Shown here: positions 21,764-29,829 of the stretch, piece after piece
Layout of the letters: every line of letters begins with the position of its first letter
Position numbering within the stretch: position 1 is the first letter of the stretch
Assembly (NCBI GenBank): GCA_019677205.1
Contig: JAAMXY010000430.1
Location: forward strand, 1 to 29,829
Source: Pinguiococcus pyrenoidosus
Lineage: Eukaryota; Sar; Pinguiophyceae; Pinguiochrysidales; Pinguiochrysidaceae
DNA: 29,829 nucleotides
Direction: 5' to 3'
Made by a program: the position numbers and the translations under genes
The notes under the pieces: generated by a model
Told to the model about the DNA's origin: nothing
Databases searched by the model: none
The model's input: only the letters and a program-made list of their open reading frames with translations

Positions 21764-23413
21764 ATGATCGCACCTGAGGCTGTGGGAGCAAGCGAAGCCC
21801 GGCACCAGGCCAGTCCTCCTGCCGGCGGCGTCGTGGCTCCTTCGAAGGGTACCGAAGCTTCAGCGTCGGAAACACCGAAGACAGTGCCGCCAAGGATGAG
21901 TCCGAGCGTCAAGGTGAAAGTGAAGGTCAAGGTCAAGGTGTCGGGGACTCGCCCCAACGCGGAGCCGCGCGAGGCGCGGCCGACTCGAGACGAGGGTTCC
22001 GGACGTGTGGCTTCGCTGCGCCAGTCGCCGACGCTGGAGGCGCTCATCGATACCGCGGATGCTCTGGAGAGAGACGCGTCGAGCATGGAAAACTTGGAGG
22101 CGGGTGAAGAACGATTCCATGACGAGATCGAGTGGGAGAACGTGCTGGCAAAACAGGTTCTCACGGTGTACACGACGGAGCTCAGGGAGCGCCTGAACGG
22201 GGAAGCAGAGACGAAAGGGGCGGAAGATGAGAGGGAAGATGAGCCGATATCCGCCAAAAGCCAGAAGTCGCCGTCGCCGCAACCAGACGTCCTCGGCGAG
22301 CAAGTGGACAGGCAAGCATCCATCGAAGCAGCAACACCCGTCGAGGCTGCGAAAGCTCGTCGACCTCGCAAACGCAGGCTTGCAAAGCCTAGTTCGGAAG
22401 AGAAGCCACGGCGCAGGACGGGCGCAAAGCACAAGCTCTCCGCTGCAACAGGCAAGTCGTGCCCAATTTGGTTTCGGGTGACCGGCACCTTTCATCCGGA
22501 GTGGTTCAGTCTGGCCGGCGCGGAGCTCATTTCCAATCGACTTCGCGTGCTGGAGGAGCGAAGGAGCTATGAGAAGTACGTTTGCTCCTTGGAGGCCGCC
22601 CTCAAGACGCTTCAGGGTGATGGCACAGAGGGCCGCGAGATCGTCAAAGGAGCCGACGCAGCTCTTGTGTCTGGTGTGGTGAAAGCTGTTGAGGCCGAGG
22701 GCCGCGAGCGTCGATTGCGCTTGCTGCCCACGCTTTGGCGCCAGCTGGTTCTCACGTGCTTGGACTTCAGCCAGAGACTCTGCGAAACTCGCAGGTGCAA
22801 GTTCCACCGCGCGCTCAGCTTGATGAAGCGAGGAGACACGCTTGCCCAGACCGCGGTCCAGCTCGCCCCGTCCCTTTGCGAGGTCTCTCTGAGGGCCTTC
22901 GTGCACGATGCGTATGCCTTTTACTTCTGGCGCCGGCGCAAGAACTCAGCTGCGCTGGAGCACGCGGAGAAGGCAATGCGTCTTCACGCCCGGGTGCGAG
23001 AATGGCTACACAGCGCTACTAGCCTGCTGCATGTCGGGGCCGTGCTGTCGAGGTTTGCCCGCCACGATGAAGCGATTCGCTGTCTGGGCCAGATCCTTGA
23101 GATGGTGGACTGCCGGAAGCTCGATCTTGGCGGCCTCACCTCGCAGAAGTTGTGTCTGGTGGCGGTGGCCTACCACAACATTGCGCTGGAGCAGCTGTCC
23201 CTTCGCCACACCACGGAGGCTTGCGTGAGTAGCCAGAATTCCAGGAGACTGGCGCGGCTGAGTCTCTCGTGCTCCAACCGCTTCCTTGCTCCAATCGAGA
23301 AGACCCACCGCATCGCGCTGAGAGAGCTGGAGGCACTACGCGCTGCGAAAGCATCAGCGTCGCGACGGAAAGTCACGACGTTCCGCTTGTTGACCAAGAT
23401 CCTCTACGATTGA
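21764..23413 (+). CDS. TPR-like helical repeat protein, single exon
   Basis: 549 aa with no intron, unlike most genes here. Residues 1-75 are low-complexity and include a (VK)5 run encoded by degenerate GTCAAG repeats at about 21909-21940. Residues ~80-225 are acidic then basic and probably disordered. From about residue 235 the protein is compact: CPIWFRVTGTFHPEWFSLAG, then paired helices. The pairs resemble tetratricopeptide repeats, e.g. AALEHAEKAMRLHARVREWL, LLHVGAVLSRFARHDEAIRCL and CLVAVAYHNIALEQL. This suggests a scaffold that binds partner proteins. I do not recognise a named family. The start at 21764 is the first ATG in frame. It ends 174 nt from the convergent Y14 gene. Confidence 0.7.
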   Translation: MIAPEAVGASEARHQASPPAGGVVAPSKGTEASASETPKTVPPRMSPSVKVKVKVKVKVSGTRPNAEPREARPTRDEGSGRVASLRQSPTLEALIDTADALERDASSMENLEAGEERFHDEIEWENVLAKQVLTVYTTELRERLNGEAETKGAEDEREDEPISAKSQKSPSPQPDVLGEQVDRQASIEAATPVEAAKARRPRKRRLAKPSSEEKPRRRTGAKHKLSAATGKSCPIWFRVTGTFHPEWFSLAGAELISNRLRVLEERRSYEKYVCSLEAALKTLQGDGTEGREIVKGADAALVSGVVKAVEAEGRERRLRLLPTLWRQLVLTCLDFSQRLCETRRCKFHRALSLMKRGDTLAQTAVQLAPSLCEVSLRAFVHDAYAFYFWRRRKNSAALEHAEKAMRLHARVREWLHSATSLLHVGAVLSRFARHDEAIRCLGQILEMVDCRKLDLGGLTSQKLCLVAVAYHNIALEQLSLRHTTEACVSSQNSRRLARLSLSCSNRFLAPIEKTHRIALRELEALRAAKASASRRKVTTFRLLTKILYD

Positions 23414-23587
23414 AAGGCTCCAAGCCAACCCAAGACGAACTCCTCTTTTCGATCGATTTCAGGTGCATTCGTCGTCTTCCGCTGTAGCACTTCACATCAA
23501 GATTTTTCATGAAAGGCACCAAGGAAGGAGAAGGGAAAGGGGGATATAACTGCTTCTCCTGCGCCGCAGTTGGCCTAAGGAAACGCC

Positions 23588-24069
23588 TCATCTTCGCGAA
23601 TCTAGAGGAAAGCGCATCGACATCCTTGAGATCTTTGCTCTGGTCCACCATCTTGGCAGTGCTCATACCGGAGATGATCGCCCAATCCACCAGCAAGTTT
23701 TGGCCCATGAAGTCCTCGCCATCCGCCTTGCTGCGCGCTTCCCTGGCTGCCGAGAAGTCTTCGTACTGCACGAAGGCGTAGCCTTTGCCCATGTTCGTGC
23801 GCTTGTCCATGTTCACCGCCACATTGCCCACCGTGCCGTACTGGCTGAAGAAGTCGATCACCTCGTCTTCTTGCGCCTCTGGACTCAAGTTGCGCACAAG
23901 CAGAAGGAACCCGTTCACGCCCTCCTCCGGTTCTTCATCGCGCTTGGATCGGCGCCGCCCGTCGTCTACCGAGTGGAGCAACGGACTGATTTACGATCTG
24001 AAGGTGTAAGGAAGGGGCAGTGCAGAAGTCAGACGAACCTCGGCGAGATCGGCGATCGGTGGAATCCAT
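23588..24069 (-). CDS. RBM8A: Exon junction complex RNA-binding protein Y14
   Basis: Y14 binds MAGOH and marks spliced mRNA about 20-24 nt upstream of exon junctions. Exons: 24069-24039, 23965-23669 and 23601-23588; introns of 73 and 67 nt are in phase, giving 113 aa. A basic N terminus (MDSTDRRSRRDDGRRRSK) precedes one RRM with RNP2 FLLLVRNL, RNP1 KGYAFVQYE and the closing strand GQNLLVDWAII. EEGVNGFLLLVRNL, NMDKRT and DFMGQ match the Y14 pattern of EGWILFVTG, NLDRRT and DLMGQ. The last exon encodes only DSRR before the stop, so the family's Arg-rich tail is nearly absent. If the last intron were retained a longer tail would be read. Its presence fits the high intron load of the window. Confidence 0.88.
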
Positions 24070-24476
24070 CGCAGCGGCAGCAGCAGAGTGTTTAATGCAA
24101 AGCGATCGCAGGAGATTTGCGCGGGAAAAGGAGACGTCCCAAAATTTTAAAATTTACATTTTGAGGAAATATAAAGTATAATATAATAGTATTATTTGTC
24201 AAATGATATTGAAATACTTTGATGTTATGCCATTGGTCATTTGAGGAAGTTGCATCAGCAGGCATTTGCTAATGAAAATTTGAGTTTTACTATGAACCAA
24301 TATCATATGTCATTAATAAAATATACTTCAAAATAGTTTATGTCTCCGTCGCAGCAGCAGTGTCCGTCCGCAGGAGTAGCGAAGAGAGAGCGCCAAATCT
24401 ACGCCGCGGAAGAGACCTTTGAATTCTGTCGGCCACTATTCAATCCCGTAGGAGCTCTCTTTCACATTCAGCGACG
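24070..24476. promoter_or_regulatory. AT-rich divergent intergenic region with A/T box
   Basis: The 407 nt between Y14 and the next gene include a strongly AT-rich island at about 24138-24340, in sharp contrast to the GC-rich window. It contains the box AAAATTTTAAAATTT at 24141-24155, 72 nt before the Y14 ATG, and several TATAAT-like stretches. No long ORF or RNA gene is seen. It may be a shared promoter or a decayed insertion. Confidence 0.45.
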
Positions 24477-25635
24477 ATGCGTGTTGCTGCAGCACTCGGT
24501 TTGGTCCTGCATTCTCTGACTTGGGCGTTGAGCCTCGGGGAGACTCGAAAGGTGCGCTGAGCCTCACTCGAGCACAGGATTGCTTGCTTTGCTAAGCCGT
24601 GTTACGTGGAGCAGACGCCCATGTCTGGTCTCTCTGTGGCGGTGGCGTGCCGAGATGGCTGCATCGTGGCCACCGACGCCAGCACCTATCTGGCGGACGG
24701 AGTGGTGTTCAAGCGGTACAACTCCACCGAATTCGGGGCGGATTTTCAGATCCTTACTCCAGCAAATGCCTCGTGCCACAGGACGATGGAAGGGGAGATG
24801 CCGAAACAGCTTCGCGTGCTGCGCAGTGGTGCTGTGGTGGCGGCGTCCGGCGCGATTGTGGACTTTGAGACCCTGTTGTCCGAGTATCTCGCAGCGAGGT
24901 TCGCGTTGGTGCCGGAGATTCTTTATCACATGGGCCACTTCCTGACGCTCCTTGCACGCCTTGTCTGTAGCTGCAGCTCTTCACGAGCTTGCGCTCCAGT
25001 GGATTTGCTGTACCAGGGAAACTCGGGAGCAGCTGGGGTTGAGCTCTTCTCGGGCGAGCTGGTCTTGGGAACGGGATCCGCTGCCGAGCTGCGGAAGCGT
25101 CGGTTTGCAGAGGATTCGGTAGGGTCTTTTATCGCGTCTCGTCGCAGTGGCCTGTCGGCGCAGGCGTTTCTGCACTTCTGCAGCAACGCGCTGCATCACA
25201 TCGGCCGCTACAAGGCCGAGAAGGAACCGCTGGATGTGGACATCGTCGCCGCTGGACCAAGGACCGTCGGCGGCGCTGAAGAGCGCCCTTTTGTGGTGGG
25301 AAGAGTCAGCCGAAAAGGAGGGTGGACGGGCCAGGCGGAGTCGGTGGTGGCCGCAGGAAGGGTGAGCGATGGGCTTGGCTGTGAATCCTGTTTGTGGCTG
25401 GTTTGGGTTGGCCGCTCTCTGGATCGAGCCTAATCATGCTTCCTTCCAAACCCCATCCTAGGACGCTGGAGAGGCATTGGCTTTTCTGCGACCTCGCCTC
25501 GCTTCAGATAGCACAGTGGAAGAGGCGGAGGAGCTCCTCCTCAAGTGCTTCAACAGTCGTCGCAAGCGCTCCGTGTGCCTTCTGAAGCTGGTTGAGCAGA
25601 CGCCGATTTTGTCCCTTGTTGACGCCGAAGCTTGA
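24477..25635 (+). CDS. Secreted protein with weak proteasome-type (Ntn hydrolase) likeness
   Basis: Exons 24477-24551, 24615-25361 and 25462-25635 (introns 63 and 100 nt) give 331 aa. Exon 1 is a textbook signal peptide (MRVAAALGLVLHSLTWALS). The next part, SGLSVAVACRDGCIVATDAS, resembles the first two strands of proteasome subunits, GTTxVGxxxxDGVVxAAD. RVLRSGAVVAASGAIVD, ELVLGTGSAAEL and VEEAEELLLKCFNSRRKRS fit later strands and helices. The catalytic Thr position reads Leu/Ser, so it would probably be inactive or different. A further optional intron of 66 nt (about 24905-24970) would keep the frame and remove a hydrophobic stretch. A signal peptide on a proteasome-like fold is odd, and the family assignment is weak. 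Gene structure is firmer than function. Confidence 0.5.
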
Positions 25636-26027
25636 CAATTGCTTGATGCGGGCTGCCTCTCGTCTTGACTTCCACTCATCCCGGGTCGTGGAGACGGTGC
25701 AAACCCGGCTGAAGAGCCTCGTGGCGCCTTCAGGAGAGCGGCGTCAGCTCCTGCTTTCACGCGGCGTTGCGGCTGGCGTCTGGGCTATCCAGCCATATCA
25801 CAGTCCAACACGCCAAGTGGACGTTTCCTGGAAGCTTCCGCCGCCATTGGAGGAGGGCTTGAAGCTCATCGCCTTCAGCGAATCATCGGAGCTCCAAAAA
25901 ACTTCAAAATTTTTGAAAATTTCGACAGCGCTGGTCTCCTGCGCTCCGCAGAACTGCGTTGTCAAAGGCTTTCACGCCTGTTTGCACCCTTCGTAGCGCG
26001 CATCTGCGCGTCTCCGCTCTCGCAAGC
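25636..26027. promoter_or_regulatory. Upstream region of SDHB with A/T box
   Basis: 392 nt without a convincing gene. The box AAAATTTTTGAAAATTT at 25906-25922 ends 106 nt before the SDHB ATG and resembles those before TAF11 and Y14. A plus-strand open frame spans most of the region, but it has no recognisable motif. Confidence 0.4.
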
Positions 26028-27377
26028 ATGATGAGAGTCCAGAATGCCGCTGTGCGCGCGGTGTCGCGCGCCGGAACGGGAAACTGGGTATGTGGTCGCG
26101 CGCGCAAAAGTTGAACGCACTCTTTAACCCCCCTTCGGGGCCTCGTAGCTGCGCTGTCTCAGTAGCAACGGCCTCAAGCTGGAGAGCTCCGACGCCACTG
26201 CGCATCTGAAGCACTTCAAGATCTATCGGTGGGATCCGGAGGAGAAACAGGTACTTCTGCGGAGAAGTTTGCCCAGTATCTTTGGTGTCGACGTGTGAAG
26301 TCTGGAAACCGCGGTTCGAACAATTCGATGTCCGAAGTTCGAGTGAAGCTGCGCCGAAAACGCCTTCAAAAAGGCCATCTGAGATACGTGCGATTCAGCG
26401 AGACGCGGAAACATGGTGGCATATGAGAAAAAGACGGCCTTTGGAGATAGAGAGAGAGATGCGGAGGAAGAGAGGCGCAAGTGTCCGAAATGGGGTTCAG
26501 ATGGTGCTTCGCAAACGAAGAGAGATGGAAAGAGCGGACAATGGCTGCCGCTTCCGCCCCTCGGGTGCTCCATAGAAAGTCATGAATGACTTCGCAAGCG
26601 ACTTCCACTCACGTGGAATCGGATGGCTCCTTAGGCGCCGTACATGATGACCTACACGGTGGATCTGAATGACTGCGGTCCCATGGTGCTGGACGCGCTG
26701 ATCAAGATCAAGAACGAGCAGGATCCGAGCCTGACCTTCCGCCGCAGTTGCCGCGAGGGCATCTGCGGATCCTGCGCGATGAACATCGGCGGGAGCAACG
26801 GCCTCGCGTGCCTCACCTACATTGAGAAGAGCAGCTCGCCCACGAAGATCTACCCGCTGCCGCACATGTACGTGATCAAGGACCTCGTGCCCGACATGAC
26901 CCACTTCTACGACCAGTACACTAGCATCGAACCCTGGCTCCACGAAGACCCCAAGGCCCCTAAGGTGCGAACAAAAAAATGGCGCGGGGCAGCCGAGACC
27001 GCTGGGATCGGAGCTTGAGCTGACACCGCGACTCGTAGGCAAACGAGGGAGCTGGCGAGTACCTGCAGTCCAAGGGCGACCGCAAGAAGCTCGACGGCAT
27101 GTACGAGTGCATCCTGTGCGCCTGCTGCAGCACGTCCTGTCCGTCGTACTGGTGGGCTTCGGACACCTACCTCGGACCGGCCGTCCTCATGCAGGCGTAT
27201 CGGTGGATTGAAGACAGCCGTGACGCGATCACTAGAGAGAGGATCGAGCAGTTGGACGACGCCTTCAAGCTCTACCGCTGCCACACCATCATGAACTGCA
27301 GCAAGACCTGCCCGAAGCACCTGAACCCCGGAAAGGCCATTGCCCACGTGAAGCAGCGTGTGGCCGCCCTCCATTAA
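26028..27377 (+). CDS. SDHB: Succinate dehydrogenase iron-sulfur subunit, mitochondrial
   Basis: Subunit B of respiratory complex II carries electrons from FAD in SDHA to ubiquinone through three Fe-S clusters. Exons: 26028-26087, 26149-26250, 26635-26964 and 27039-27377, in phase, giving 276 aa. The first exons encode a presequence rich in Arg, Ala and Ser ([16 protein letters not shown], then RCLSS). [12 protein letters not shown] and [17 protein letters not shown] start the mature domain. The 2Fe-2S ligands lie in [14 protein letters not shown] and the following GLACLT. The 4Fe-4S and 3Fe-4S ligands are in [16 protein letters not shown] and [20 protein letters not shown]. All expected cysteines are present. 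The second intron, 384 nt, is far longer than the others. The second exon's acceptor is CTCGTAG at 26148; the later CTCAG would put a stop in frame. Confidence 0.95.
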
Positions 27378-27732
27378 GTTGAGGCAACTTCATTGATCGG
27401 CTAAGGTTGAGCACGGCGAGCGCTTCAGGAGGTGCATCATAGCCCAGTAAGTTGGTGGTGTGAGAAGCGACGTTTGCGCTAGGGACTGCCCAGTAAGGGG
27501 CTTCTCGTAAGCATCCGAGGTGTCAAACAGCAAAACGTATTGAACGCGTACAATCGGAAGAGATTCCTTCTCCGAAAGCCTCGCGGAAGGAAGCCACATC
27601 TTCTGGCCGATCTTCGATGTGTCTTGCAGGCCTCAACGCCGTCAGTCCGACGTGCTGGCTGGCCTTGAATCCACTGCTTACACGCCCGCCAACTCAGCAC
27701 TGCGCCGAAGGATTGACCGACCTCAGAATGAA
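27378..27732. other. Convergent intergenic region with an orphan minus-strand frame
   Basis: 355 nt lie between the stops of SDHB and the SNF2 gene. On the minus strand a frame ending at 27390 reads GLQDTSKIGQKMWLPSARL, then RVQYVLLFDTSDAYEKPL. It looks protein-like and has a possible acceptor upstream, but it follows the SNF2 stop and I found no exon to join it to. It could be an exon remnant, 3' UTR or chance. Confidence 0.3.
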
Positions 27733-29829
27733 CTAGAAGGAGAAGAACTCGGCGAGCTCGTCGATGCTGAGCTTCGAATTGGTCTCTTCGCCGGCCTGCA
27801 GGATTGTGCTGGCCACCTGGTTTCGGTACAACAACATTTCGCTCAGCCGACTCGACGGAAGAGCAAGTGCCGGAATGACCATCTCGGTCGCAGTCTCGTC
27901 TACCTTTCGCTTTCGCTCCTGCATACCGAGCATCTTCTCCTCGACGCTGTGCTTCACGAAGAAGCGCACAATGCGGACTGGGCGGTTCTGCAGGCACCAA
28001 CATCATCTCGTCAGTAGACCTCCCACACCTGAAAGACAAAGACGTCAAGTACCTGTCCAAGTCTGTGGACGCGGCCGATTGCTTGGTCTTCCACTGCGGG
28101 GTTCCACCACGGATCCAGCATGAAGACGTGGTTCGCCATCGTCAGGTTCAGGCCGACGCCAGCAGTCTTAAGGCTGACGATCAAGACCCGGAGGGACGTC
28201 CTACAGAACAGGGGAGGATCGCCGGAAGGTTTACAACTTGGCGCGAAGCCTTGCGCAACAGCACCGCTGGCGGAAGGTAGGAAGCAAGGGAGAAAGGAAG
28301 GAAGGAAGGAAGGAAGGAAGGAAGGAAGGCAAGCAGGCAGGAAGGAATGGCGTCTCTCGCTCACCTAAACTTTCGTACGGCATCGGCTCGCTTCTGCTGC
28401 GCCAGAGATCCGTCGATCCTCTCGTAAGGAATCTCCATGCGATGCAGAAGGACCCCCACCAGATCCAGCATGGAGGCGAACTGGCTGAAGACTATGATCT
28501 TGTTCTCCTCGTCGGCCGCCAGGATCCTCCTCACGTGCTTCTCAAGCGCATCCAGCTTGGCACTCCCGACCCACTTTTCGCGTAAAGACGACAGAGATGG
28601 CACCTCGTTCGGCAAGCCAGACTCCTCGGGCGCGCTTTCTCTTTTGGAGGTCGCGCTCCCGCCCCTCAGCTTGTCGATGAAGATCAGATCCTCCTCCTTG
28701 TAATCTGCCCGGCAGACGGGGCAGATTTGATTTCCCGTAGCCTTGGTCGAGTCCATGAGGCACGCGAAGCACATGACGTGCGCGCACTGCGTGAACACCG
28801 GGTTTTCTGGTGGGCAGAGGCAAATGGGGCATTCCAGGTTGTCCAAGGCGTTGTGACCGCCCAAAGCCTTGATCGCTTCATCCACGTATTTCAGACTCTG
28901 CGTAGAAGCGCCCGCATCCTCCGCGGCGAGCTGCGCATCGCCGTGGACGTTTGCAAGCTTCGTCATGAAGGTCGCCCGAAGCTTTGAAATGAACTGCCCC
29001 TCCTCGCCGTCGAGAGCCGCCTCCTCCGCAGCATCCGTGATTGCGTCACCCCTTGTCGGATTCGATTCTTGGTCCGGTGCTCTGGCGTCCGCTGCTGCGG
29101 ACATGGACATGAGCTGCGGTGTCTCTCGGGCAAGTCCGAGCACAAGAAATGGATGATCGCAGGCCTGCCGCAATCGCATCAGCAACGCCAGGATCTTGAT
29201 GTAGTTCTGAGTCGCCTTGCCCGTGTTCACGAAGCCGTGGAACTTCTGCGAGGCCCTGTCGAGCAAGGACTGATAGAACTCGCGCTCCGGGTAGCTCAGA
29301 TCCAGCTCTTCGATTTCCACATGCTTCTCTGGCAGGGTGACAATCGGCTTGCCATCCTCGTCGAGCATGTTCTTGGTCCGGCGAAGCAAGACCGGATTCA
29401 GAATCATCTTGAGGCGCTCCTGGGCAACTTCCTCGCCGGCATTGAAAGGGTTCTGGATGCACCGTTCCCACAGCCCTTGCTCGTTCCAGGGTTCGTGCCT
29501 GAGGAAGCGGAACAGAGAGTAGACGTCGGTCACGGAGTTCTGAATGGGAGTACCCGTCACCGCCCATCGCCTCTCCGCTTGGAGGGCCGTGCAACCTTTT
29601 GCGGTGGTCGTGGAAGGGTTCTTGATGAAGTGCGCTTCGTCGAGGATGACGCGTCGCCATGCCACACTGAACAGACCCCTTGGCGCGACCCGCACAAGAC
29701 TGTCAGACTTGTCCGACTTGCTTTTGGTTCCGAAGAACGACGCAGAAGCACTCGACTCCGCACCCACCACCGGGCTTGTCCGCTTGTATTCGCTTGCGAC
29801 CATCCCGTAAGTCGTGATGACGACATCGT
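27733..29829 (-). CDS. SNF2-family ATPase with embedded RING finger (Rad5/Rad16 type), 3' part
   Basis: A DNA-dependent ATPase and E3 ubiquitin ligase of the type used in DNA repair or damage tolerance. Exons on the minus strand: 29829 (cut by the window edge) to 28365, 28200-28053 and 27987-27733; introns 164 and 65 nt. About 622 residues are visible. The order is DVVITTYG, then Walker [13 protein letters not shown], motif [13 protein letters not shown], and [18 protein letters not shown] follows, then a C3HC4 RING ([25 protein letters not shown], read in parts, closing with CPVCRA). HELICc follows: [31 protein letters not shown] and [18 protein letters not shown]. The RING between helicase lobes is diagnostic. 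DEAH rather than DEGH favours Rad16-like over HLTF-like. The Walker A lies outside the window. Confidence 0.93.
28294..28329 (+). repeat. (GGAA)n microsatellite in an intron
   Basis: About nine GGAA units lie inside the 164-nt intron 28364-28201 of the SNF2 gene. On the coding strand they read TTCC. The array helps explain why this intron is longer than most others here. Length is likely to vary between strains. Confidence 0.9.

Noticed and set aside
25592-25996. Plus-strand frame between the proteasome-like gene and SDHB
   Set aside because: It starts inside the last exon of the previous gene, has no motif, and runs through the A/T box.
26305-26325. GGTTCGAAC resembling a tRNA T-loop
   Set aside because: The flanking bases do not form a T-stem and no anticodon or acceptor arm could be drawn.
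26282-26575. Plus-strand open frame inside the SDHB intron
   Set aside because: It has no recognisable motif, is purine-rich, and SDHB residues on both sides are contiguous in the family.

Overview
The window looks like nuclear DNA of a GC-rich, intron-bearing, flagellated protist. Nothing in it looks bacterial or organellar. I rebuilt the genes by joining reading frames across GT-AG introns whose phases agree. About 47 introns were placed, most of them 57-115 nt, with many GTGCGT, GTGAGT and GTACGG donors. A stramenopile-type alga or oomycete relative is possible, but the sequence does not prove a lineage. All exon joins are read by eye and have no transcript support.

Layout from left to right. 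(1) 79-931 (-): a five-exon mitochondrial MaoC/HTD2-type 3-hydroxyacyl-thioester dehydratase. (2) 1495-5866 (+): an eight-exon gene of about 1,266 aa that joins a Hemingway/CFAP97-like region to about 14 IQ motifs and a long acidic tail. (3) 5912-14929 (-): a giant gene of about 2,560 aa. It has an EF-hand-like N terminus, an alpha/beta-hydrolase-like domain with no serine nucleophile, long coiled coils and two C-terminal IQ motifs. Its two halves look like separate genes but join cleanly through a 73-nt phase-0 intron. (4) 15307-16039 (+): TAF11 of TFIID. (5) 16057-18683 (-): an 815-aa protein with eight FxPxI motifs. (6) 19119-21278 (+): an eight-exon berberine-bridge-type flavin oxidase with an N-terminal membrane anchor. 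(7) 21764-23413 (+): a TPR-like protein. (8) 23588-24069 (-): Y14/RBM8A of the exon junction complex. (9) 24477-25635 (+): a secreted protein with weak likeness to proteasome-type Ntn hydrolases. (10) 26028-27377 (+): SDHB, the iron-sulfur subunit of complex II. (11) 27733-29829 (-): the 3' part of a SNF2/RING helicase of the Rad5/Rad16 type, cut by the window edge.

The genes do not form one pathway. Two themes stand out. Three neighbouring genes (2, 3 and 5) have features suited to a microtubule or flagellar apparatus: a CFAP97-like region, IQ arrays, coiled coils and FxPxI repeats. The remaining recognisable genes are housekeeping: transcription, mRNA processing, respiration, mitochondrial lipid synthesis and DNA repair. 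Three of those (TAF11, Y14, SDHB) share an A/T palindrome-like box 70-115 nt before their start codons, next to which the surrounding DNA is GC-rich. Gene density is high, and the TAF11 and FxPxI genes converge with only 17 nt between stop codons.
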